Below, piece by piece: positions 17,874 through 25,916 of a stretch of DNA of 64,000 nt; the first letter of the stretch is position 1; each line of letters opens with the position of its first letter. Location: contig NZ_AZAC01000078.1 in NCBI RefSeq assembly GCF_000931935.2, forward strand, positions 62,001-126,000. Direction: 5' to 3'. The translations under genes were made by a program, and so were the position numbers. The notes under the pieces are model-generated. The model did not search any database. It saw only the letters and a program-made list of their open reading frames with translations, and was not told the DNA's origin. Source of the stretch: Dethiosulfatarculus sandiegensis. GTDB lineage: Bacteria > Desulfobacterota > Desulfarculia > Desulfarculales > Desulfarculaceae.

Positions 17874-17918
17874 ATAAAAAAGAAAAAGCCCCGAGATTGC
17901 ATAAACAGCATCCCGGAG
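17874..17918 (-). terminator. riboswitch expression-platform terminator
   Basis: On the minus strand, CTCCGGGAT pairs with ATCTCGGGG (two wobble pairs) and runs into CTTTTTCTTTTTTAT. It lies between the aptamer and the receptor start, as expected for transcription attenuation. Confidence 0.8.
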
Positions 17919-17979
17919 CGCACCCATTTTCTTTGCTCCAGCCACACCCTTCCCGCGCATATCCACGTGCGCGCCAGGG

Positions 17980-18150
17980 TTTACCGTCGGACAGGTCTTC
18001 TGGCTCTCGGTTTAAACCTACTCACCGCGCCTTCCCACCCGGCTCTTTCCGGACAGTGGCTTATTTGCGGCTTTTGTCACCGATCACAGCGGCGGGACCG
18101 CGCCGGAATTTCACCGGCTTCCCTATCAAGCCCCAAGGGGCATCCGTCGG
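17980..18150 (-). promoter_or_regulatory. second cobalamin riboswitch
   Basis: The reverse strand reads GGGAAGCCGGTGAAATTCCG, GCGGTCCCGCCGCTGTGATC, the B12 box GCCACTG, and GAGAGCCAGAAGACCTGTCC, in the canonical order. It controls the BtuB-like receptor. Boundaries are approximate. Confidence 0.96.
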
Positions 18151-18165
18151 TATTATATTGTGTGT

Positions 18166-18194
18166 TTTATATTAAAAGAAAAAACAACTGTCAA
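18166..18194 (-). promoter_or_regulatory. strong sigma-70 type promoter before the riboswitch
   Basis: On the minus strand TTGACA (18189-18194), a 17-nt spacer and TATAAA (18166-18171). The -35 context GGTTGACAGT is shared with the other riboswitch promoter. Confidence 0.75.
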
Positions 18195-18638
18195 CCAATT
18201 AACAGGATTAAGTGACCACAAAAAATATATTCGGTTGATATTTTTCCGACTCAACCGGCGTCCCCTTTGGGAAACAAAAAAACAGGCCTATCAAATAAAA
18301 AATTAGTCTAAAAAAAAGATCTTTATCTATAAAAACCGCTAAACAACTATTTCAACTCAATCTCACCCTTTTTGGCGCTTAAACCGTGTAAACAGTCACA
18401 AGTAGTAATCATCTGAAGCTTATAAACGTAGAACCGGACCGGGCAGGACAAGCAGGGGCTTGACTCTTGCCGTAAAATATCCTAGTAATTTAATTATGTA
18501 ACTGTAATTTTAAAAATACGTACAAAACTCCCCAATTACCATGGGGGATCGAATTATGCCAAAATCCGGCATTAATTTATCCAACCTGTTTAGCGGGCAG
18601 GTAACTATCCCAAAAAGGGAAGCGAAAGGTGGCGGCCT
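18195..18638. other. AT-rich intergenic region with a candidate promoter
   Basis: No gene is seen. A possible promoter for the cytochrome operon is TTGACT (18460-18465), a 17-nt spacer and TAGTAA (18483-18488); this is a weak match. Confidence 0.35.
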
Positions 18639-20264
18639 ATGATCAGACGCAAAAAGGCATTTCAGGCGGCAGTTATTTGCTGGACTGCCCTGCTCCTTGC
18701 TTTTCCTGCCCTGATTGGAGCTGCCGAAGAAAAAAGCCATCCCCTGCCCGGCCAGCGCTGGGACACAGCGGACCACAGCCGTTTTGAAGTCCTGCAACAA
18801 CCTTTTGAAAACGGGCCCCAGGTTACCAAGGCCTGTCTGAGCTGCCACAACGAGGCAGCCACACAGGTGATGCAGACAATTCATTGGACCTGGATGTGCC
18901 CCAAGGCCCCAGCTGAGGCCAAGCTGGGCAAAGGGGGCTGGGTGGTGAACAACTTCTGCATCGCCATGCCTTCCAACGAACCCCGCTGCACTTCATGCCA
19001 CGCCGGTTATGGCTGGAAAAACAAATCCTTTGATTTCACAGACCAGACAAAGGTGGATTGCCTTGTCTGCCATGAGCAGACCGGGACCTATAAAAAATTC
19101 CCCGCCGGGGCGGGCAACCCGGTGAGTGAGCCCAAGGTTTTTCCGGGCAACAAAAAGAAATATTTTCCGCCGGACTGGAACAAAGTAGCCCAGAGTGTGG
19201 ACAAGCCCACCCGCAAAAACTGCGGCGTCTGTCACTTTTTCGGTGGCGGTGGCGACGGAGTGAAGCATGGAGATCTGGATTCCTCCATGTTGAAGCCCGA
19301 TAAAAACCTGGATGTGCATATGGCGGTGGAGGGGAAAAACTTCACCTGTGCCCGCTGCCACACCACAGTGGTTCACAAAATAAGCGGACGCTGTTATAAG
19401 ACTCCGGCCGCCAAAAAAAGAGTGACCCTGATTCAGGATGACCAGACCACCCGAATCACCTGTGTTTCCTGCCATACAGAAAAACCGCACGACGCCGGGG
19501 TCAAGGCCAACGACCATACGGACAAGGTGGCCTGCCAGACCTGCCATATCCCGGCCTTTGCCCGCAAACTGCCGACCAAGATGATGTGGGACTGGTCCAC
19601 AGCCGGAAAAATGAACAAAGAAGGCAAGCCCTTTGCCAAAAAGGAAAAGATAGGACCGGTAAAGAGGCCGGTCTATGCCACCAAAAAGGGAAATTTCATC
19701 TGGAAGATGAATGTCACCCCGGACTACAAGTGGTTTAACGGGTCAGTGGAAAACGTCATGCTGACCACGCCGGTCGATCCCGCAAGACCGGTGGACCTGA
19801 CTATTATCGAGGGAACGCCAAACCATCCCGACTCCCGCATATACCCCTTTAAGACACACAAAGGAAAAACTCCCTATGACGCGGGGCGCAAACGCATGGC
19901 AGTGCCGCATTTGTTTGGCAAGGACAAAAACGCATATTGGAAAAGCTATGACTGGAAGTTGGCCCTGGCCGCAGGCCAAGAGTATGTGGGGCTTCCCTTT
20001 AGCGGGGAGGTGGGTTTTATAGACACCAATTACCATTTCCAGATTACCCACCAGGTTGCGCCCAAGTCCAAGGCCCTGGCCTGCGTAGATTGCCACAACC
20101 CGAAAAAGAGCCGCCTTGCCGGTGTACCAGGGGTTTACATGCCCGGAAGGGATCGGGCTCCCTGGCTGGATTATGTGGGTTGGGGCGCGGTGCTTGCCGC
20201 TCTTTTAGGTGTACTTCTCCATGGCCTGGGGCGCGCGGTTCTGCGCCGCAAAAACGGGAGGTGA
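18639..20264 (+). CDS. octahaem cytochrome c, tetrathionate-reductase (OTR) like, membrane anchored
   Basis: 541 residues. An N-terminal signal (about 1-28) targets it to the periplasm. Eight CXXCH haem sites are visible: CLSCH (66-70), CTSCH, CLVCH, CGVCH, CARCH, CVSCH, CQTCH and CVDCH. The spacing and the motifs around them resemble octahaem tetrathionate reductase, which reduces tetrathionate and also nitrite or hydroxylamine in vitro. Unlike the soluble Shewanella protein it ends in a transmembrane helix (near residues 512-530) and a basic tail. AAAGGTGG lies 6 nt before the ATG. The next gene, a cytochrome b, is the likely quinol-side partner. The substrate is not proven. Confidence 0.88.
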   Translation: MIRRKKAFQAAVICWTALLLAFPALIGAAEEKSHPLPGQRWDTADHSRFEVLQQPFENGPQVTKACLSCHNEAATQVMQTIHWTWMCPKAPAEAKLGKGGWVVNNFCIAMPSNEPRCTSCHAGYGWKNKSFDFTDQTKVDCLVCHEQTGTYKKFPAGAGNPVSEPKVFPGNKKKYFPPDWNKVAQSVDKPTRKNCGVCHFFGGGGDGVKHGDLDSSMLKPDKNLDVHMAVEGKNFTCARCHTTVVHKISGRCYKTPAAKKRVTLIQDDQTTRITCVSCHTEKPHDAGVKANDHTDKVACQTCHIPAFARKLPTKMMWDWSTAGKMNKEGKPFAKKEKIGPVKRPVYATKKGNFIWKMNVTPDYKWFNGSVENVMLTTPVDPARPVDLTIIEGTPNHPDSRIYPFKTHKGKTPYDAGRKRMAVPHLFGKDKNAYWKSYDWKLALAAGQEYVGLPFSGEVGFIDTNYHFQITHQVAPKSKALACVDCHNPKKSRLAGVPGVYMPGRDRAPWLDYVGWGAVLAALLGVLLHGLGRAVLRRKNGR

Positions 20265-20267
20265 GGC

Positions 20268-20882
20268 ATGGCCACAGAATTGAAAAGAGTCTATCTGTAC
20301 TCCCGGTTCGAGCGTTTCTGGCATTGGGTCCAGGCACTTTTGATCATTGTCCTGGCGGGAACCGGCTTTGAACTGCACGGCGCCTACCATCTTCTGGGCT
20401 ATGAAAGGGCCCATGAAATTCATGAGTTTTGCGCCTGGAGCTGGTTTGTGCTCTATGCCTTTATCATTTTCTGGATGGCCACCACCGGCGAGTGGCGGCA
20501 GTATATCCCCACCACCAAACGCATGGTGGATGTATGCACCTATTATTGTGTGGGGATATTCCAGGGCAAGGATCACCCCGTGCCCAAAAGCGAACAGGTT
20601 AAGCATAACCCTTTGCAGCGTATGACCTACCTGGGGATATCACTGATTATCATTCCGGCCCAAATGATCACAGGTTTTTTGTACCTTTTCTACAACGACT
20701 GGCCCGCCTGGGGCTGGTCCCAGGCCTTGAGCCTTAATGTGGTGGCCCTGATCCACACCATATTGGCCTTTGCCTTTGTGGCCTTTTTAGTGGTCCATAT
20801 CTATATGACCTCCACCGGCCACAACGTCTGGGCGCACATGAAGGCCATGCTCACCGGATGGGAAGATGTAAAAGAATCCTGA
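20268..20882 (+). CDS. cytochrome b561-type membrane subunit
   Basis: A 204-residue inner-membrane protein with four hydrophobic helices and histidines placed as haem b ligands (RFWHWVQALL near residue 19, HEIHEF near 50, LIHTILAFAF near 161, VVHIYM near 176). It follows the octahaem cytochrome by 3 bp with GGGAGGTG as ribosome binding site. The pair should pass electrons between menaquinol and the periplasmic octahaem subunit. A terminator follows. Confidence 0.88.
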   Translation: MATELKRVYLYSRFERFWHWVQALLIIVLAGTGFELHGAYHLLGYERAHEIHEFCAWSWFVLYAFIIFWMATTGEWRQYIPTTKRMVDVCTYYCVGIFQGKDHPVPKSEQVKHNPLQRMTYLGISLIIIPAQMITGFLYLFYNDWPAWGWSQALSLNVVALIHTILAFAFVAFLVVHIYMTSTGHNVWAHMKAMLTGWEDVKES

Positions 20883-20911
20883 AGCAGGCAATACCCGCAC
20901 CCAACAAGCCC

Positions 20912-20948
20912 AAATACCCGCCGGGTTAAAAATCCGGCGGGTATTTTT
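20912..20948 (+). terminator. rho-independent terminator of the cytochrome operon
   Basis: AAATACCCGCCGG (20912-20924) pairs with CCGGCGGGTATTT (20934-20946), followed by TT. Confidence 0.92.
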
Positions 20949-21062
20949 ACACTAGCTTAACCTGGGACTTACTGGTAAAAAGCTGAAAAACGGTCTAAAA
21001 TCCCACTCATCTCTTGGTTTGAGGTTCAGACCCAATCCAAGGTGGTATGTATAATTTTTAAT

Positions 21063-22073
21063 ATGTTGACCCTGCCCCGCCCGAATCAAAATAAACCCCA
21101 GATTGGCAAGTATACCGTTATTCTGGCAGTCTGTTGGTCCATATTGGTGGCTGCCTCACTGACCTGGAACATCTGGCGCAGTGAGCACACAGCCATGGAA
21201 GGAGTCTACCTCCAGGCCCGCGTGGCCTTTGAAAAGGACATACTATATCGACGCTGGAACTCAATGCACGGCGGGGTTTACGCCTCTATAAATTCCTCCA
21301 CCCAACCCAATCCCTATCTCAAAACCCAAGACCGCACCATTAAAACTCCGAACGGTAAATCCCTGACCAAGATCAATCCGTCATATATGACCAGGCAGGT
21401 CCACGAACTTCAGGCCAAGGAAACCGGAATCAAGGGCCACATAACCAGCCTCAAACCACTGCGCCCGGCCAACACGCCAGATGAATGGGAAAAAAAAGCG
21501 CTTATTAAATTTGAAAAAGGCATTCAGGAATTCTGCGAAGTAAGGTCCATGCAGGGAGAGGAATTTCTGCGCGCAATGTGGCCGATCAGAACTGAAAAAT
21601 CCTGTCTTAACTGTCATGCGAAACAGGGTTACCGTCTGGGGGACATAAGAGGCGGCATCAGTGTGTCAATCCCTCTTGATCCCATATTAAACACCCTGCA
21701 TAAAACCCAACTCGCCATAATTTTAACCCATAGTCTGCTTTGGCTGGTGGTTATGGTGGGACTGATTTTGGTTTCCCGAAAACTAAACCGGCAAATAGCA
21801 GCCCGTATTAAGGCCTACAAAGATCGGCAGGAAGCTATACAGGCATCCATGAAAGCCAAAAAGGACGCCAAAGAGCTCAAAGGCCTTTTACCCATCTGCG
21901 CCAAATGTAAAAAAATCAGGGACGACCAAGGCTATTGGAACAGGTTGGAGGAGTATATCTCAGAGCATTCAGCCGCTGAATTCAGCCATGGCCTTTGCCC
22001 CAAATGCGCTCAGGAACTCTATCCGGATATACTGACGGAAGGCAAAATGAAAAAAGATAAAGAAAAAGATTAA
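21063..22073 (+). CDS. haem-binding Tll0287-like (DUF3365) sensor protein with Cys-rich tail
   Basis: About 336 residues. A transmembrane helix near residues 17-36 is followed by a periplasmic Tll0287-like domain with one CXXCH (CLNCH, 181-185), then a second helix near 214-236. The cytoplasmic tail carries CAKCKKIRDDQGYW and CPKCAQELYP. That tail is common at the end of delta-proteobacterial histidine kinases and response regulators, but no kinase domain is present. The start is uncertain: an upstream in-frame GTG (21042) is possible. It lies just after the octahaem cytochrome operon, so a redox-sensing link is plausible but unproven. Confidence 0.7.
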   Translation: MLTLPRPNQNKPQIGKYTVILAVCWSILVAASLTWNIWRSEHTAMEGVYLQARVAFEKDILYRRWNSMHGGVYASINSSTQPNPYLKTQDRTIKTPNGKSLTKINPSYMTRQVHELQAKETGIKGHITSLKPLRPANTPDEWEKKALIKFEKGIQEFCEVRSMQGEEFLRAMWPIRTEKSCLNCHAKQGYRLGDIRGGISVSIPLDPILNTLHKTQLAIILTHSLLWLVVMVGLILVSRKLNRQIAARIKAYKDRQEAIQASMKAKKDAKELKGLLPICAKCKKIRDDQGYWNRLEEYISEHSAAEFSHGLCPKCAQELYPDILTEGKMKKDKEKD

Positions 22074-22403
22074 ACCTTTTCAGCTATCCGCCATCTGAAT
22101 CTGTGCCCCTGGCGGCCCATTAAGGGCCTTTGCTCCTCATTTCACCCCAAAATATCACTATCAAATAATCGGGCCCACCGGCACAATCACTGATTCATCC
22201 AAAGCATTAAAGCGGTCTTCTTTTAAAGAAACAATCTAATCTGCATAACAGTCACAGGCGATTGATCATTATTACTTGTTCTAATCTGAGTAACTTATTC
22301 GCTTTACATTAAAGTCATATCCTGCATATTGTTTAAGTGAAGTTGAAAATCTTTTATCCAAAAGCGTCGTCCGGGACTAATACTTGCCTTGGCAGAGTAA
22401 AAA
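22074..22403. other. intergenic region without gene
   Basis: About 330 bp. Only a short GGCCC/GGGCC hairpin near 22114 and AT-rich sequence are seen. It presumably holds the promoter of the PilZ gene. Confidence 0.4.
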
Positions 22404-23228
22404 ATGACCGAACCGCGGGGTAGAGACAAAAGGCTCTTCAAAAGAGTGAAGGTTGAATCCTTCACCCTGCCTTTTCTGGCCACCAGGGAATCAGATCATC
22501 AAGTATTTCAGTATATTTTAGTAGACTCCAGTCAGCAGGGAGCCGGAATCGCCATTCCTCGCTGGACCCTGGCCAGGGAAAGGCTCAATAAAGATGAACG
22601 GGTCAACCTGCATGTTCCCTTCAGATTGCACGAAAAAAACAGAGACAGTGGAAAAGTCGCCTGGCTGGCTTGGCAAAAAGAAGAGGAAACCCAATACCTG
22701 GGAATACACCTGGATCGGGAAACACCGGCATATTATCCCTTGCATCTTGATCTTGTGGCAGGGGAGGTAACCCTTAACCTGCAGGATTTTCAAAGCTCCG
22801 ATCAGCTTCTTTTGCAGGTTGTAAAGGATTCATGGCTTTTAAAAAAGGGGGTTTTAATATATCTGCACCACCTGACCCCCTATTTTTCAAGGGTTTCCCA
22901 GATATCTTCAGAAGGATTCCAAGAGCTGCGCACCATACTACTAGACGATGTGCACCAAAAAGTAGAGAATAACTATAATGAATTGGGTAAGTTGTATCAA
23001 AATCTCTCTAATTCCGAGTCCCGGTCCGAAGATCTCGCCCTTTCCCTGGACTTGGAAAAGTTAAGAAGGGCGGTTCAATCGGAGATATACCTGGATCTTT
23101 TCGAGGCGGCCCTGGAGAGTGATTTGGCCCTGCAGCAGCTCCGGGCCATTAAAACCCTGGAAGGGAGATTGTACTATAATTACAATGCCATAGTGATGCT
23201 TTACATGAAATCTTTTCTACCTGCCTAA
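22404..23228 (+). CDS. PilZ-domain protein (c-di-GMP receptor candidate)
   Basis: 274 residues. The N-terminal part has the PilZ hallmarks RDKRLFKRV (RxxxR type, about residues 7-15) and DSSQQG (D/NxSxxG type, about 41-46), which together bind cyclic di-GMP. The C-terminal half is helical and of unknown function. It is convergent with the exopolysaccharide operon, and its 3' end overlaps the GH26 gene by 12 bp. The BcsA-like synthase there lacks its own PilZ domain, so this protein may supply c-di-GMP control in trans. That is inference from position. Confidence 0.72.
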   Translation: MTEPRGRDKRLFKRVKVESFTLPFLATRESDHQVFQYILVDSSQQGAGIAIPRWTLARERLNKDERVNLHVPFRLHEKNRDSGKVAWLAWQKEEETQYLGIHLDRETPAYYPLHLDLVAGEVTLNLQDFQSSDQLLLQVVKDSWLLKKGVLIYLHHLTPYFSRVSQISSEGFQELRTILLDDVHQKVENNYNELGKLYQNLSNSESRSEDLALSLDLEKLRRAVQSEIYLDLFEAALESDLALQQLRAIKTLEGRLYYNYNAIVMLYMKSFLPA

Positions 23229-24263
23229 CCTTTCGGAAACCTGGGACAACAATCCTTGCAAGGACTGGTCACCGCATGCTTTTTCCAGTTCTTTAAGAGA
23301 CTCATCGTCTTTTTCAACAAGAAGCCGCCAATCCACCTCTTTATCGGTTTGAAACCAAATTAGAGCCTTTACCTCCCACTGCCTGCATTTGGCCAGGCCC
23401 TGCCTCAGCCAGGCGTTGCGATCACCACCCTTTTGCGCACAGCCTGTCTCAAAAACAATTAAAGGCTTATCTGGAGCCAACGCCCTCAATTCCGTGTTCA
23501 ATTCCTTAAAAATACTTGCAAATGCCAGCCAATGGCTCTCCCAGCCATGCTCTTTTTTGTTGCGGGTGGTTCCCCAGTTGTAGCCATCCATGCCTAAGAT
23601 ATCCACATAACCGTGGCCTGGATAATAGGCCCCGGCAGTGTTCCATTTGGCCCCGTGCCAACGGGGATGGGGTAATGATTCAGCATTGGGGCAAAAGGCC
23701 CACAACACGTTTTTGGCCCCACAGGCGCGAATTTTACTCACCACATATCGGTAAATCTGTTTATATATTCCGGGGCTTTCAGGCCCGTAATCCTTGGCCC
23801 CGGTCCCCCAGTGATAACGGCTAAGGTTCATTTCATGGCCAAAACGGATTATCACGGGTTTTCCAAAATCCACGGCTCCCTTGGCAAACATCATGAGATA
23901 AGGATCGTATTCTCCCCGTAGAATTTGCTCCGCCAATACAGGCTGTTCATTAGATTTGGAATCAATATACATGGGCTCCCAGGTGATCACCGCCAGGGCC
24001 CCGGCCTTGTGAATCGCCTCCAGGCTCTCTTTTGGGAAAAAACCCTTCCGGGGATCCTCGGGCCACTGCATAAAGAAAACCACCAGCCGGGGGGGAAGAT
24101 TGGTTTCATTTTTTATAGTCGTCAGTTTTTTTTGAGTGACGGGATAACCATCCAAGGCCACTCCCCAGGCCAAATCTTCCCCCTGCCGGGCCAAGGCAGA
24201 CCCGGCGATAATCACCCCCCAAAAAAACAGGACCGCCAAAAGGCATGAACGCCAGACTACCAT
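23217..24263 (-). CDS. GH26-family glycoside hydrolase (beta-mannanase-like), secreted
   Basis: 348 residues with a signal peptide (about 1-25, ALA-R). The catalytic pair of family 26 is recognisable: acid/base Glu144 in RFGHEMN and nucleophile Glu272 in VFETGCA. LWAFCPNAES and DILGMDGYNW also fit the fold. It starts directly after the synthase stop codon with a ribosome binding site in the synthase 3' end. By analogy with BcsZ (GH8) and PslG (GH39), it probably trims or releases the exported polymer. A mannose-containing chain is suggested by the family but not proven. Confidence 0.85.
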   Translation of the reverse strand: MVVWRSCLLAVLFFWGVIIAGSALARQGEDLAWGVALDGYPVTQKKLTTIKNETNLPPRLVVFFMQWPEDPRKGFFPKESLEAIHKAGALAVITWEPMYIDSKSNEQPVLAEQILRGEYDPYLMMFAKGAVDFGKPVIIRFGHEMNLSRYHWGTGAKDYGPESPGIYKQIYRYVVSKIRACGAKNVLWAFCPNAESLPHPRWHGAKWNTAGAYYPGHGYVDILGMDGYNWGTTRNKKEHGWESHWLAFASIFKELNTELRALAPDKPLIVFETGCAQKGGDRNAWLRQGLAKCRQWEVKALIWFQTDKEVDWRLLVEKDDESLKELEKACGDQSLQGLLSQVSERLGR

Positions 24264-25916
24264 TCACCCTCCCTCCGGCTGGTTAAAATAAAACACCGCG
24301 GTAGACAAAATCAACAGATGATATAAGCACCAGAAACTGTTCATCACCAGGGCAAGAGTTGAATCAGGCTCGTAAATCAGGCGATTAACGCCCCATACCA
24401 ATGCGGCCGCGCTCAACATGCACACCAAAACCTGGGGCCAAAGATCCACCATGGGCAAAGAAAGGCTACGACCCTTGGGAGTAATGCCAAAGGTCCCCCT
24501 GTAACCTAAAAACCCCAGCAGCGAGGCTTTCATGAAGACCGGAAAACTCATTCCCAAAAGCAACTGTCCCACTACCAGGTCTTTAAGGGCATATTGCCGC
24601 CGCTCCAGGGTAAGGAAAAAGACAGACAGGGATAAAAGCAGATAAGGGATGAAAACCAAAAAATAAATCTCCGGTTTGGCGAAAAAGCTGGGGATATCCA
24701 AAATAAGAAACAAAACAGGACACATCAGCATGGTGAAAAAGGCCCAGCCCACAAAATAGTGGGTGCCGGAAAGAAAATACTCCCACCATTGTCTAAAAGG
24801 CAGGGCTCCCGGATTTTTCAAAAACCGAAACAACATCTCCCGCCCCAGGCCGGTTGTTCCCAAGGCCCAGCGAAATTGCTGTTTAAAATAAGCCCCCAGA
24901 TCCTCAGGCCCCATGCCAAAGGCGCATACCTTGTTGAAATAGGCGGAACTCCACCCCTTTGAATGGAACTTATAAGAAGTGGCAATATCCTCCGTGACCG
25001 ATGATTCATCAAATCCGCCCACATCCAGAAAGGCTTCCCTGCGGAAGATCACGTTGGTGCCGCAACAGAACATGGCATCGGACAAACTCTTCCCCTCGCA
25101 GATGTATTCATAAAAAACCGCCTGCTGTAAACCAGCCGCCCTTGCCACCCTGTTATGCTCAAAATTGCTGTAATATTGAGGAGTTTGGATAAATGCCAGC
25201 TTGAGGTCGGCCTCCATGCGGGCAACCAGGGGCTCAACAAAATCAGGAAAGGCGTTCATATCCGCATCAAAAACCGCCAGATATTTTTCAGCACCCTGGC
25301 GAGGGCGATTTCCATTGGCAGTGAATTCATAGCCCTCCTTTTCCCTCCCATCTATAAACTCCATAAAATCATTAATAATACCCGCCTTTGCCCCCCGCCA
25401 TCTGCGCCGGAACAGGTGCACCCCCATATCCCGGCACAATTCATCTATCTGCTTGCGGTAAAGGGTTATCTCTTCCTTGTCCCAACCGGGCAGCTCATAG
25501 CGGGTGTCATCGAGAAAATAAAGCTGCTTGTTGGGATAGGTGAGGTTGTAAAAGCAGGTAAGCGTGTCGGTCAACACCTCCAGGGGTTCATGATAGGAAG
25601 CCACCAATATGGCTACCGGCGGGTACTCCGAAAGGGCGAACGTTGTCTCGGGAAGCGAGGACTTTTGAGGTTTTCCATGCCGCAACACATGATAAATGTT
25701 CAGGAAGTATCCAAAGCTATGCATGATGACAAAGGTCTCGGCCAAAAGAAGAAAAAAGGCCACCAGCTTTTCGTACCAGTTATAAGGAGCCGTAAAAAAA
25801 ATGGCTGTGCGCACTGCCAGATAGGTAAAAACAAGCACCATGGCCAGGGCCACCAGCCCGGAAAGGATAACCGCTATTCCCGGTTTATTTTTTTTCTTGC
25901 CTGTTTTTTCAACCAT
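24264..25916 (-). CDS. processive family 2 glycosyltransferase, BcsA-like polysaccharide synthase
   Basis: A 550-residue inner-membrane synthase. Two N-terminal membrane helices precede a GT-A domain with DD (136-137), DAD (217-219), FIQTPQYY, TED (308-310) and QQFRW (346-350), the catalytic set of cellulose/mannan-type synthases. Several more membrane helices follow. Unlike BcsA there is no C-terminal PilZ domain. ATG at 25916 overlaps the exporter stop (ATGA) and is preferred over a start 15 codons upstream. It should polymerise and translocate the glycan that the TPR/beta-barrel protein exports. Confidence 0.9.
   Translation of the reverse strand: MVEKTGKKKNKPGIAVILSGLVALAMVLVFTYLAVRTAIFFTAPYNWYEKLVAFFLLLAETFVIMHSFGYFLNIYHVLRHGKPQKSSLPETTFALSEYPPVAILVASYHEPLEVLTDTLTCFYNLTYPNKQLYFLDDTRYELPGWDKEEITLYRKQIDELCRDMGVHLFRRRWRGAKAGIINDFMEFIDGREKEGYEFTANGNRPRQGAEKYLAVFDADMNAFPDFVEPLVARMEADLKLAFIQTPQYYSNFEHNRVARAAGLQQAVFYEYICEGKSLSDAMFCCGTNVIFRREAFLDVGGFDESSVTEDIATSYKFHSKGWSSAYFNKVCAFGMGPEDLGAYFKQQFRWALGTTGLGREMLFRFLKNPGALPFRQWWEYFLSGTHYFVGWAFFTMLMCPVLFLILDIPSFFAKPEIYFLVFIPYLLLSLSVFFLTLERRQYALKDLVVGQLLLGMSFPVFMKASLLGFLGYRGTFGITPKGRSLSLPMVDLWPQVLVCMLSAAALVWGVNRLIYEPDSTLALVMNSFWCLYHLLILSTAVFYFNQPEGG

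Noticed and set aside
15839-17947. Longer start (ATG at 17947) for the BtuB-like receptor
   Set aside because: It would place 44 residues before the signal peptide and run through the riboswitch terminator. GTG at 17815 has a good ribosome binding site directly before the signal peptide.
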